Below are positions 8,675-15,449 of a stretch of 16,511 bases of DNA, piece by piece. Numbering within the stretch: position 1 is the first letter of the stretch; the number at the start of each line of letters is the position of its first letter. The notes under the pieces are model-generated. The model was not told the origin of the DNA and did not search any database. It saw nothing but the letters and a program-made list of their open reading frames with translations. The translations under genes were made by a program, and so were the position numbers. Origin of the DNA: JBGPLH01 sp041486365 [NCBI: Thermodesulfobacteriota bacterium] (GTDB taxonomy: Bacteria > JAUYMQ01); contig JBGPLH010000036.1 of the NCBI GenBank assembly GCA_041486365.1, positions 1 through 16,511 of the forward strand. Direction: 5' to 3'.

Positions 8675-8708
8675 TGCGCACATTTCTTGCAGCCCTGTCG
8701 CGGGGAAT
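8675..8708 (+). promoter_or_regulatory. Sigma-54-like -24/-12 element, copy 1
   Basis: GCAC (8678-8681), five spacer bases, then TTGC (8687-8690) keep exact -24/-12 spacing. The -24 doublet is CG rather than GG. Against YTGGCACG-N4-TTGCW it matches 10 of 13 set positions. It shares TCTTGCAGC and a GGAAT ten bases later with the copy at 10928-10961. Confidence 0.35.
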
Positions 8709-8752
8709 CATTCGTCCACTTCGGAATCGGGGTGCAAAGAGGGGGCCGCCGG

Positions 8753-10813
8753 ATGGAACGCTCACGGGGAGTGCGGGTGCGCCTGGCCGCGTTCCGGGTC
8801 GGGCGCGCCGCCGGGTCGGGGTGCCTCCGGGCCGTGGTGCTGGCCGCCGCCTTTCACGCGTTCCCCGCGCTCGCGGGAACCGCGCCATCCATGGTGCTCG
8901 ACTCCTCCTCGCCAACCCTGGGCACGATCGGCGCCGTGTGGGGCGACGTCCTCCGCCCGGCCGTTCCGCCCGCTCCGGGCACGCTCCCCGCGCCCATCCG
9001 CGCCATCACGCTCGCGGCCATGGGGCTCGTGTCCGGCGATCATCCGTCAAGCCTGAGCTACGGGGTCGACTCCATTCCCAACGGGCGGTTCTTCTTCAGC
9101 GTCGATCGGAACACCACCGGGATCGCCGGCATGTTCCCGCCGGACGTGAACACCGAACATTCGTCCAACAACCCCGCCGATGTCTACAAGAGCTACTTCC
9201 CGCCCAACAACACGCTGGTCCTGGACGGCAACGGCGCGGGGGGCTCGCCCGCGCCGAAGGGGCTGGGGCTGGACGAGACGGGGACATCGATCGACGACAT
9301 CGAGGGCTTGGAGATGTGCGGCCCTGCCGCGGTCGATCCCAACGGCGACGGGGTGCTCGATCAGCCCGTCTACTTCACCCTCGCGGCCGGCTCGCCGACG
9401 CTCGCCACGCTGGGGGCCACTCCCCGGGACGTCCTGCGGTCCCGCACCGGCTCCACAGGCTCGCCGACGATCTGGAAGACCGGAGCCCAGCTCGGGCTCG
9501 TGAGCGGCGACGTGATCGACGCGCTCGCGACGAACGGGACCACCGTCTACTTCTCCCTGGCCCCCGGCTCCCCGACGCTTCTGGGCCCCGACGGCCAGCC
9601 CGATCCGAACAACGATCCCAACCCCGACGACATGACCCCGGGCGACATCATGAGCCAGGCCTTCGTGGTCGTGCTGCCGGGCGCGGCGATCAACCTCCAG
9701 GACACGGAGAACGTCGACGCCCTTTCGCTGGCCGACGACCAGGACAACGATCTCGTCCCGAACACCTGCGACAACTGCCTCGCGATCGCCAACGCGGATC
9801 AGGCCGACGGGGACGGGGACGGCCGGGGCAATGTCTGCGACAACTGCGTGTCCGTCTCCAACCCGACGCAGGTGGACTCCGACTTCGACGGCCAGGGGGA
9901 TGCCTGCGACGCGGACGATGACAACGACGGTATCCTCGACGGCGCGGACAACTGCCGGGTCGCCGCGAACTCCGGCCAGGAGGACGGTGACGGCGACGGC
10001 GCAGGGAACGCCTGCGACAACTGCGCGGCTCTCGCGAACCCGAGCCAGGCCGACGGCGACGCGGACGGCGTGGGGGACGCCTGCGACAACTGCCCGGCGG
10101 CCTCGAACAGCGACCAGGCCAATCATGACGCGGACGGGCAGGGAGACGCCTGCGACGCGGATGATGACAACGACGGGATCCTCGACGGGGCGGACAACTG
10201 CGCGATCGTCGCGAACCCGGGCCAGCAGGACAACGACGCGGACACGATCGGCGACGCCTGCGACGACGACGACGACAACGACGGCGTGCCGGACGCCTAC
10301 GACAACTGTCCGCTCATCGCGAACCTGAACCAGAGGGACGCGGAGAAGAACCCGGGGCCCGACGGGAAGCCCGGCGTGGCGAATGTGGACGACGACGGCG
10401 TGCACGGCGTGGACGACCCGGGGGAGCTGTGTCCGCTGAACCAGGGCGGCTTCCCGCAGCCGATCCCCGGATCCGACGACGCCTGCGGCGACGGGATGGG
10501 CGACGTCTGCGACGCGGACGACGACAACGACGGGCTGCCCGATGTGTACGAGACGGGCACGGGCGTCTACGTGTCGCCCACGAACACGGGGTCGCAGAGC
10601 CTCGTCCCCGATTCGGACGGGGACGGATTCGGCGACGGGACGGAGGTCGCCGCCGGGACCGACCCGAACAACCCGGGTTCCTTCCCGCAGGGCGGCGGAC
10701 AGATTCCGGCCCTCGGCGTGGAGGGAAGCGCGCTTCTGGCCACCGCGCTCGCGGCCGCCGCCGGGTGGATCCTGCGGCGACGGAGAGCGACCCGTATGTC
10801 GGTTTCTGAGTAA
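8753..10813 (+). CDS. Secreted thrombospondin type 3 repeat protein with C-terminal sorting-like tail
   Basis: This is a 686-residue exported protein. ATG 8753 is preferred to the frame's earlier ATG 8582: a GAGGGGG lies just upstream, and it opens a long signal peptide (Arg-rich n-region, then LRAVVLAAAFHAFPALAG). Residues about 35-320 form an unrecognised region with two related modules sharing SPTL-x-T-x-G, DVLR and GLVSGD, and ending FFFSVDRN or VYFSLAPG. Residues about 328-600 are thrombospondin type 3-like calcium-binding repeats, with seven DNC units separated by DxDxDGxGDACD and DDDNDG loops. The C-terminus has IPALG (651-655), a membrane helix and RRRR (675-678), laid out like PEP-CTERM or IPTL-CTERM sorting signals. 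It probably sits at the outer surface and is Ca2+-stabilised. Substrate or partner is unknown. Confidence 0.88.
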   Translation: MERSRGVRVRLAAFRVGRAAGSGCLRAVVLAAAFHAFPALAGTAPSMVLDSSSPTLGTIGAVWGDVLRPAVPPAPGTLPAPIRAITLAAMGLVSGDHPSSLSYGVDSIPNGRFFFSVDRNTTGIAGMFPPDVNTEHSSNNPADVYKSYFPPNNTLVLDGNGAGGSPAPKGLGLDETGTSIDDIEGLEMCGPAAVDPNGDGVLDQPVYFTLAAGSPTLATLGATPRDVLRSRTGSTGSPTIWKTGAQLGLVSGDVIDALATNGTTVYFSLAPGSPTLLGPDGQPDPNNDPNPDDMTPGDIMSQAFVVVLPGAAINLQDTENVDALSLADDQDNDLVPNTCDNCLAIANADQADGDGDGRGNVCDNCVSVSNPTQVDSDFDGQGDACDADDDNDGILDGADNCRVAANSGQEDGDGDGAGNACDNCAALANPSQADGDADGVGDACDNCPAASNSDQANHDADGQGDACDADDDNDGILDGADNCAIVANPGQQDNDADTIGDACDDDDDNDGVPDAYDNCPLIANLNQRDAEKNPGPDGKPGVANVDDDGVHGVDDPGELCPLNQGGFPQPIPGSDDACGDGMGDVCDADDDNDGLPDVYETGTGVYVSPTNTGSQSLVPDSDGDGFGDGTEVAAGTDPNNPGSFPQGGGQIPALGVEGSALLATALAAAAGWILRRRRATRMSVSE
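9734..10556 (+). repeat. In-frame calcium-binding repeat region with 246-bp higher-order unit
   Basis: The thrombospondin type 3 units are also visible as DNA repeats. The block starting GCCTGCGACGCGGACGATGA at 9902 recurs nearly unchanged at 10148, exactly 246 bases (82 codons) later. Within it, 69-base (23-residue) subunits start at TGCGACAACTGC. The pattern suggests growth by unequal duplication in frame. Confidence 0.85.
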
Positions 10814-10817
10814 GAGA

Positions 10818-10844
10818 TTTCTCCATTTGGGAAAAGTTTTTCTC
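10818..10844 (+). promoter_or_regulatory. GGAAAAGTTTTTCTC motif; alternatively a weak terminator
   Basis: GGAAAAGTTTTTCTC (10830-10844) matches the reverse complement of 8564-8577 apart from one extra T, and lies about 106 bases before the -12-like TTGC. The same bases can also be read as an imperfect stem (TTTCTCC 10818-10824 with GGGAAAA 10829-10835, one mismatch) followed by GTTTTT. That would be a terminator for the preceding gene. Confidence 0.35.
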
Positions 10845-10927
10845 CGGCTCGGATGAGTCCGGAGCGGGGACGGCGCGCTTCTCCACGGAATTGCGACACT
10901 TCCCGCGATCCAAGGAAATTCACGGGC

Positions 10928-10961
10928 TTCGCACGAATCTTGCAGCAGTTTGGACAGGAAT
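10928..10961 (+). promoter_or_regulatory. Sigma-54-like -24/-12 element, copy 2
   Basis: TTCGCACGAATCTTGCA (10928-10944) matches 12 of 13 set positions of the sigma-54 consensus YTGGCACG-N4-TTGCW. The one miss is the first G of the -24 doublet. TCTTGCAGC and the GGAAT ten bases later (10957-10961) are shared with the copy at 8675-8708. Confidence 0.4.
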
Positions 10962-11107
10962 TCCCCACGCGGGAGTCGTTCTTCCGCCCCGAGGCCCGAG
11001 CGGTCGCGCGATCCCGTGCGAAGGATTCCCGCCCCCGGGCCTGGGACGGGGACCTTCAAGGATCGGGCGGTGCGCCCCACGCGCCCCGGCCGGATATCTG
11101 ACCCGAG

Positions 11108-11157
11108 ACCTTCCCGAAGGCCCGTACGCATACGGTCCGGACTTTCAGGAAGGTTTT
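11108..11157 (+). other. Nested stem-loop followed by TTTT in the PHP gene leader
   Basis: An outer 7-bp stem (ACCTTCC 11108-11114 with GGAAGGT 11148-11154) encloses an inner perfect hairpin (CCGTA 11122-11126 with TACGG 11131-11135, loop CGCA). TTTT (11154-11157) overlaps its end. It could be an attenuator or other leader RNA. No known riboswitch was recognised. Confidence 0.35.
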
Positions 11158-11237
11158 CGTTCCGAGCCATCCCTGACTAAAGAGGGGCCCGCCCGCGCTC
11201 AGAGCGGATCCGCAGCGCGCACGGGACCAGGAAGCCC

Positions 11238-11244
11238 AAGGAGG
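11238..11244 (+). promoter_or_regulatory. Strong Shine-Dalgarno that fixes the GTG start of the PHP gene
   Basis: AAGGAGG lies 8 bases before GTG 11253, which opens a textbook signal peptide. Confidence 0.85.
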
Positions 11245-11252
11245 GTATTTCC

Positions 11253-14200
11253 GTGAAACAGATCCTCAGTTTCGTGCTGGCGGCGGCACTCGGCCTGGCG
11301 GTCGCGTCACCCGCTCTCGCGCTCGACGCGCGCCCGCTCACGGCCGCCGACATCGCGACGATGGGCGGCACCGACTTCGACGGCGGCGTGGGCGACATCC
11401 TGCTTCGCAACGACAAGGTCGAAGCGGTCATCCTGAAGCCCGGCGCCACGCCGGACTTCGGCATCCCCTTCGCCGCCGAGGCGCTCCCCGCGGCGGGCAT
11501 CATCATCGACGCCGGGACGCTCGGGGACAAGAACGATCAGCTGAGCGAGTATGACCAGGTCCTGAACCTCGACGCGCACAACCTGATCCTCTACGGGACG
11601 TCTTCGACGAGCGTCCTCGGTCCGACGGCCTCCGTCACTGTGGCGGGCATCGGCCTCCTGACGATCGATCCCCCGGGACCGCCGCCGCCGGTCGTGATCT
11701 CCTCGGCCGGCGCGCCGACGATCTTCGCCACCACCGTTTACTCGGTCACGAACGGGCAGTCGTGGATCAACATCACGACGTCGGTCCTCAACACCAACCC
11801 CTTCCCGGTGCCGATCTTCCAGGTCGCGGACGTGAACATCACGGTGGCCCGGGGTGCGCTGCCCTTCCAGCCGTTCCCCTTCCGGGGCACGAAGTCGCCG
11901 CCGCTCGATCTCTCCAATCCCTTCTCGGCGATCGGCGTGTACCAGTACCTCTCCGCGGTGGGAAACAACGGCCCCGCCAACGGGCCGTCGAACAATGACG
12001 GGAGCCCCTCGGGCGAGGTGACGTACACCATGGTGCCCAACTCCGTCTCGACGCCTCTCATCGGGCTGGCGAGCCCGATCGTGACGGCTGCCGGCAACAC
12101 CTTCAACCTGGCCGCCGTGGGGGCCGGAATGCCGCCGACGGTGCCCCCCTTCGGGACCCTCAACTACACGCGCAAGCTCGTCGTCACGAAGGGGAACAGC
12201 GTGGAGTCCGGCCTCGATGTCGCGCTCCCGGTCCTGTTCACGCCCGTCTTCGGCATCGACGCGCGGGCGACCTTCACGGGCACGGTGGTGGACGGCAGCA
12301 GCAACCCGGTGCCGAACGCCAGCATCAACTTCGACAACACGTTCCCCGGCGCGAACCCAGCCCTCGTGACAGGGCTCGTCACTCTCGTGGACGACAACCA
12401 GGACGGCGTGCCCAACGCTGTGATCCCCGCCGCGGGCGGCCAGCCGCTTCCCACCACGCAGGTGGTGACGGACGCCAACGGCCAGTTCACGGTGAAGCTC
12501 CAGGCCTTCGCCAATCCCGCCACGACGACGTCGACCTACACCGGAAGGGTGCAGGCCGAGGAGCGCGGCGCGGTGAACATCGGCCCGCTGAGCGTGAACC
12601 TCGCGACGATCTTCGGGGGGCCGACGAACCTGGGGAACATCGTGCTGTCCGACAAGGGCACGGTGAACTTCACGGTGAGCGACGTTGCCACCTCGTCTCC
12701 GACGGCCGCGAAACTTTCCTTCTACGGGGCCGGCGGGACGGACAACCCCGACCTCGGAAACCAGTACCTCTCCCTGCGGGATTTCCCGGGCCTTTCCAAG
12801 CGCCCGGGCGACGGGCTCACGCCCGTGACCGAAGGGAACTCGTCGCAGCTCGGCGAGACGTTCAACGGCGCCCATTCGCTGAACTTCCTGTTCGACGATG
12901 ACGGCACCGGGGCGGTCCAACTGAAGCCGGGCGACTACGTGGTCTTCGCGTCCAAGGGCCTTGAGTACACCGTGGACGCCAAGACTTTCACGGTCACCGC
13001 GGGCGGGACCACAAACGTCTCGCTGGGGCTCGATCGGGTGGTGGACACCTCGGGCTTCGTCTCGATGGACTTCCACATCCACTCGGCCCACAGCTTCGAC
13101 AGCAGCGTGGCGCTCGCCGACCGGGTCCGCAGTTACCTGGGCGAGGGCGTCGACGTCATGGTGTCCACCGACCATGACTACGTCACCGACTACGCGCCGG
13201 TGATCGCGAGCCTCGGGGTCGGCGCCGGAATCAACTCGATCGTGGGTGACGAGCTCACGGGCGGAGCGCCGGTTCCCGTGAACGCCGTGGCCACGGGGGG
13301 TGTGAATGCCTTCCCGGAGGGGATCGGCCACTGGAACGGCTGGCCGCTCTCGGTCATCGCGAACAGCCGCAACAACGGCGCGCCCGAGAGTGAGTTCATC
13401 AACCCCGGCACCGCCATCGACCGGCTGCGGGGCATGGACTCGCTCCCGCTCCTGGGTGCGACGCCGGACACCGCCACCGCCGGCCAGTGGGTGGCGGCGG
13501 CCCAGGCGGGCCAGGCGGGCACGCCGGGAGCCCCGCTTCCGCCGGACGACGAGGTGGTGATGCTCAACCACCCGCGCGCCGGGTTCGCGGGCACCGTGGT
13601 GATCGGGCTCTTCAACAGCCTGCTCAACCCGGGCGGCAACCCGCTCACGGGCGGCTACAACCCGACCCTCCCGATCACGTCGTCGCCCAACTCCCTGCTC
13701 GGCCTTCCGTCGCTCTACAATGCGGCGGTCGTCGGGCCGGGCGGCACCGGCACGACGGGCCTCACGTTCGATGCGCTCGAGATCATGAACGGCACGAGCA
13801 TCGGCACCTACCTGAAGGTCCGGACGGACTGGTTCAGCCTGCTCGATCAGGGGATCAACAAGACCGGAACCGCGGTGTCCGACTCGCACCGGCCGGTGAT
13901 GGAGAACGCGGGCTACGGCCGGTCCTACGTCGCGTCGTCGACCGACGCGCCGGCGGCGATCAACCAGTACCAGCTCACCTCGAACGTGAAGGCGATGAAG
14001 CTCGTGGGCACCACCGGTCCGTTCATCCGTTTCGAGATCAAGGATGACGGAGGGGTCTTCCGCGGGATGGGTGAGACGGTTGTCTCCACGGGGAGCAAGG
14101 TGGGGATCAAGATCCGCGTGGAAGCCGCTCCGTGGATCCCGATCGAGGAGGTGCGGATCTACCGGAACGGCAGCCTCTTCGACACCATCCCGATCCAGTC

Positions 14201-14438
14201 CTCGAAGGTGCTCGGCAAGGTGCTGCGCTTCAACGGTAACACCAATTACGACGGGATCACCGGCGACTCCTATTTCACCGTGGAAGCGGGCGTGAAGATC
14301 GACGGCAACGGCAACCCGCTGTCGCCGGCGCTCCTCGATACGGTGAACGCGGTGGCGCCGGGCGTGGTGCCACTCGGCTTCACGAACCCGATCTTCGTCG
14401 ACCGCGACGGGAACGGGTATCAGCCGCCGGGTCTGTAA
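11253..14438 (+). CDS. Large secreted PHP-domain metallohydrolase (CehA/McbA-like)
   Basis: This 1061-residue exported protein has signal peptide MKQILSFVLAAALGLAVA ending near SPALALD. Residues about 25-330 form a strand-rich N-terminal region opening with GDILLRNDKVEAVIL. Near 340-420 is a carboxypeptidase-regulatory/Ig-like module (FTGTVVDGSSNPVPNASI, then VVTDANGQFTVKL), and a second strand-rich domain reaches about 600. The PHP domain at about 603-890 has metal-site motifs DFHIHS (606-611), STDHD (638-642), DE (666-667), LNHPRAG (771-777) and SDSHRP (876-881). An Ig-like C-terminus follows (VEAAPWIPIEEVRIYRNG). PHP enzymes hydrolyse phosphoesters or, in CehA/McbA-like members, other esters using bound metals. 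All key His and Asp are present, so activity is likely. The substrate is unknown. It acts outside the cytoplasm. Confidence 0.88.
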   Translation: MKQILSFVLAAALGLAVASPALALDARPLTAADIATMGGTDFDGGVGDILLRNDKVEAVILKPGATPDFGIPFAAEALPAAGIIIDAGTLGDKNDQLSEYDQVLNLDAHNLILYGTSSTSVLGPTASVTVAGIGLLTIDPPGPPPPVVISSAGAPTIFATTVYSVTNGQSWINITTSVLNTNPFPVPIFQVADVNITVARGALPFQPFPFRGTKSPPLDLSNPFSAIGVYQYLSAVGNNGPANGPSNNDGSPSGEVTYTMVPNSVSTPLIGLASPIVTAAGNTFNLAAVGAGMPPTVPPFGTLNYTRKLVVTKGNSVESGLDVALPVLFTPVFGIDARATFTGTVVDGSSNPVPNASINFDNTFPGANPALVTGLVTLVDDNQDGVPNAVIPAAGGQPLPTTQVVTDANGQFTVKLQAFANPATTTSTYTGRVQAEERGAVNIGPLSVNLATIFGGPTNLGNIVLSDKGTVNFTVSDVATSSPTAAKLSFYGAGGTDNPDLGNQYLSLRDFPGLSKRPGDGLTPVTEGNSSQLGETFNGAHSLNFLFDDDGTGAVQLKPGDYVVFASKGLEYTVDAKTFTVTAGGTTNVSLGLDRVVDTSGFVSMDFHIHSAHSFDSSVALADRVRSYLGEGVDVMVSTDHDYVTDYAPVIASLGVGAGINSIVGDELTGGAPVPVNAVATGGVNAFPEGIGHWNGWPLSVIANSRNNGAPESEFINPGTAIDRLRGMDSLPLLGATPDTATAGQWVAAAQAGQAGTPGAPLPPDDEVVMLNHPRAGFAGTVVIGLFNSLLNPGGNPLTGGYNPTLPITSSPNSLLGLPSLYNAAVVGPGGTGTTGLTFDALEIMNGTSIGTYLKVRTDWFSLLDQGINKTGTAVSDSHRPVMENAGYGRSYVASSTDAPAAINQYQLTSNVKAMKLVGTTGPFIRFEIKDDGGVFRGMGETVVSTGSKVGIKIRVEAAPWIPIEEVRIYRNGSLFDTIPIQSSKVLGKVLRFNGNTNYDGITGDSYFTVEAGVKIDGNGNPLSPALLDTVNAVAPGVVPLGFTNPIFVDRDGNGYQPPGL

Positions 14439-14461
14439 GCATCGTTCTCGGTCAAAGCGGG

Positions 14462-14607
14462 CCGCCGGGAGGGACCAGCACGAACGCCCCCCGGCGGTCC
14501 GCAAAACCTTCGGGCCCGCCCCCGTTCACAGAGGGCGGGCCGCGCAGGATCGCAGAAGCCGCCTTCAATCGAAGCCGCGCCCCCGCGGGGTCACCCGCGG
14601 GGGTCGC
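14462..14607 (+). terminator. Three GC-rich hairpins downstream of the PHP gene
   Basis: Hairpins lie in tandem: CCGCCGGG 14462-14469 with CCCGGCGG 14490-14497; GGCCCGCCC 14513-14521 with GGGCGGGCC 14533-14541; and CCCCCGCGGG 14580-14589 with CCCGCGGGGG 14594-14603 (loop GTCA). The last is followed by TCGCTTT, the best terminator-like end. Together they separate the PHP gene from the next transcription unit. Confidence 0.55.
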
Positions 14608-14635
14608 TTTGTCTGATCGCCGAGTCTGGTAAAGT
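14608..14635 (+). promoter_or_regulatory. Possible promoter for the periplasmic protein gene
   Basis: TTTGTC (14608-14613) and TAAAGT (14630-14635) are 16 bases apart, about 30 bases upstream of ATG 14666 and immediately after the last hairpin. Confidence 0.35.
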
Positions 14636-14665
14636 GGCCGCGGCCACATCGGGGAGAAACCAGGG

Positions 14666-15433
14666 ATGCCACGAGGGAAGATCGCCGGGGTGCTCGCGCT
14701 CGTCGGGCTGCTCGCCCATGGCCCCGCGCGGGCCGCGGAAGAGAAGAAGGCCGCGTCCGATCCCGCGCGACTCGGGATGACCGAGGGGGATCTCGGGAAG
14801 ATCTTCGGCGCCGCGCTGAAATCGCAGAAGATCGAGCCCGCCTTCGCGCCGGCGACGAATTTCGGGCACCGACCGGGGCAGGCGGCGGGGAAGGGCGCCG
14901 CAGCGCGCTCCACGACGAAGGAGCCGGTGGCGAAGGCCAATCCCTGGGAGGGGCAGAAGGCTTTCATCCGCGCGGTGGGCCAGGGCGACGTGGCCTACGC
15001 CGAGTACTTCCTCCATGGGGGCAGGCTTTACCGGATCCGCTGGACGCTGGCCGACCGCTTCAAGCGCCCGATCATGGCCGAACTCGTGGCGCTCGGAACG
15101 AAGCGCTACGGAGAGCCGGTTTACGACCAGAACATCGTCTGGAAACTCGGTGACCCGAGGGCGAACCTCTGGCGCACGGCGTGGGAACGGAACGGGAAGT
15201 CGCTCGAGATCCGCATGCTCAACCCTACGATCGGCGGCATGGCCTACCTCACGGTCTCCGACCAGAAGGCGATCCGCGCGATTGTCGCGGCGGGAGGTAT
15301 GGTCGCGCCGGAGCCGGAGACGGCGGGCTCCTGGTGGTACGCGCCCCACGCGAAGCCGCGCCTGCTCACCCCGGATGAAAAACAGGGTCTTGTCGATGCC
15401 GCCGGAAGCCTCTTCGGGCAGAGCGGGTTCTGA
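14666..15433 (+). CDS. Periplasmic protein of unknown function
   Basis: This 255-residue protein has a clear Sec signal peptide (MPRGKIAGVLALVGLLAHG, probable cleavage after ARA near residue 23). A short helical segment with LGMTEGDLGKIFGAAL follows, then an Ala/Lys/Gly-rich linker (about 65-90). A compact mixed alpha/beta domain spans about 95-205 (VAYAEYFLHGGRLYRIRWTL, GEPVYDQNIVWKLGD, LEIRMLNP). A tail with a WWY motif near 230 completes it. The final part (LTPDEKQGLVDAAGSLFG) is helical. The domain pattern, in which a strand pair measures a processing step and a later one compares a second residue set, recalls small periplasmic assembly or binding proteins, but no family was recognised. 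The start has GGGGAG about 10 bases upstream. It is convergent with the propeller gene; the stops are 12 bases apart. Confidence 0.75.
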   Translation: MPRGKIAGVLALVGLLAHGPARAAEEKKAASDPARLGMTEGDLGKIFGAALKSQKIEPAFAPATNFGHRPGQAAGKGAAARSTTKEPVAKANPWEGQKAFIRAVGQGDVAYAEYFLHGGRLYRIRWTLADRFKRPIMAELVALGTKRYGEPVYDQNIVWKLGDPRANLWRTAWERNGKSLEIRMLNPTIGGMAYLTVSDQKAIRAIVAAGGMVAPEPETAGSWWYAPHAKPRLLTPDEKQGLVDAAGSLFGQSGF

Positions 15434-15449
15434 GGCGGGCGCCGCTCAG
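15430..15449. terminator. Short hairpin containing both convergent stop codons
   Basis: CTGA-G-GCGG (15430-15438) pairs with CCGC-TCAG (15442-15449) around GCG, with one bulged G. Both TGA stops lie inside the stem. No T-run is present, so a bidirectional terminator role is tentative. Confidence 0.3.

Larger units (their letters stand above)
8388..8752. other. 365-bp divergent regulatory region
   Basis: No credible gene is seen. The left part holds three copies of a GTCGGCCC motif. A relatively AT-rich island (about 8564-8600) follows, with GAGAAAACTTTTCC and a possible sigma-70 pair GTGAGA/GATACT (8562-8567 and 8585-8590). The right part holds the element shared with the PHP gene leader (8678-8708). 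It must supply promoters for the - strand membrane protein and the + strand repeat protein. Confidence 0.6.
10814..11252. other. 439-bp leader region before the PHP gene
   Basis: No convincing gene was found; short + frames here are Arg/Pro/Ser-rich and lack ribosome sites. It contains the AT-rich GGAAAAGTTTTT motif (10830-10844), the sigma-54-like element (10928-10961), a nested stem-loop (11108-11157) and the Shine-Dalgarno for the next gene. If the promoter is at 10928-10944, the message leader is about 300 bases long. Confidence 0.6.

Noticed and set aside
8582-8752. Earlier ATG start (8582) for the repeat protein
   Set aside because: It would put 57 Arg/Gly/Pro-rich residues before a clear signal peptide and would translate through the promoter-like elements.
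8242-9056. 93- and 178-codon + strand open frames
   Set aside because: They overlap better-supported genes on both sides and show frame-shadow composition.
9734-10556. Possible CRISPR-like array
   Set aside because: The repeats are in frame, degenerate, of several unit lengths and encode thrombospondin type 3 motifs; there are no unique spacers.
10928-11022. Inverted pair TTCGCAC / GTGCGAA
   Set aside because: Seven bases separated by about 80 in GC-rich DNA is easily chance; the -24/-12 reading explains the first half better.
9047-11170. 707-codon open frame on the - strand
   Set aside because: It is antisense to the repeat protein; its VVV/RVA repeats are just the mirror of the Asp-rich repeats.
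10853-11256. Short + strand open frames in the 439-bp leader
   Set aside because: They are Arg/Pro/Ser-rich with no Shine-Dalgarno, mutually overlapping, and one runs into the PHP gene start.
11307-14504. 1065-codon open frame on the - strand
   Set aside because: It is antisense to the whole PHP gene. Despite its length it has no ribosome site, signal peptide or domain pattern, while the + strand shows clear PHP motifs.
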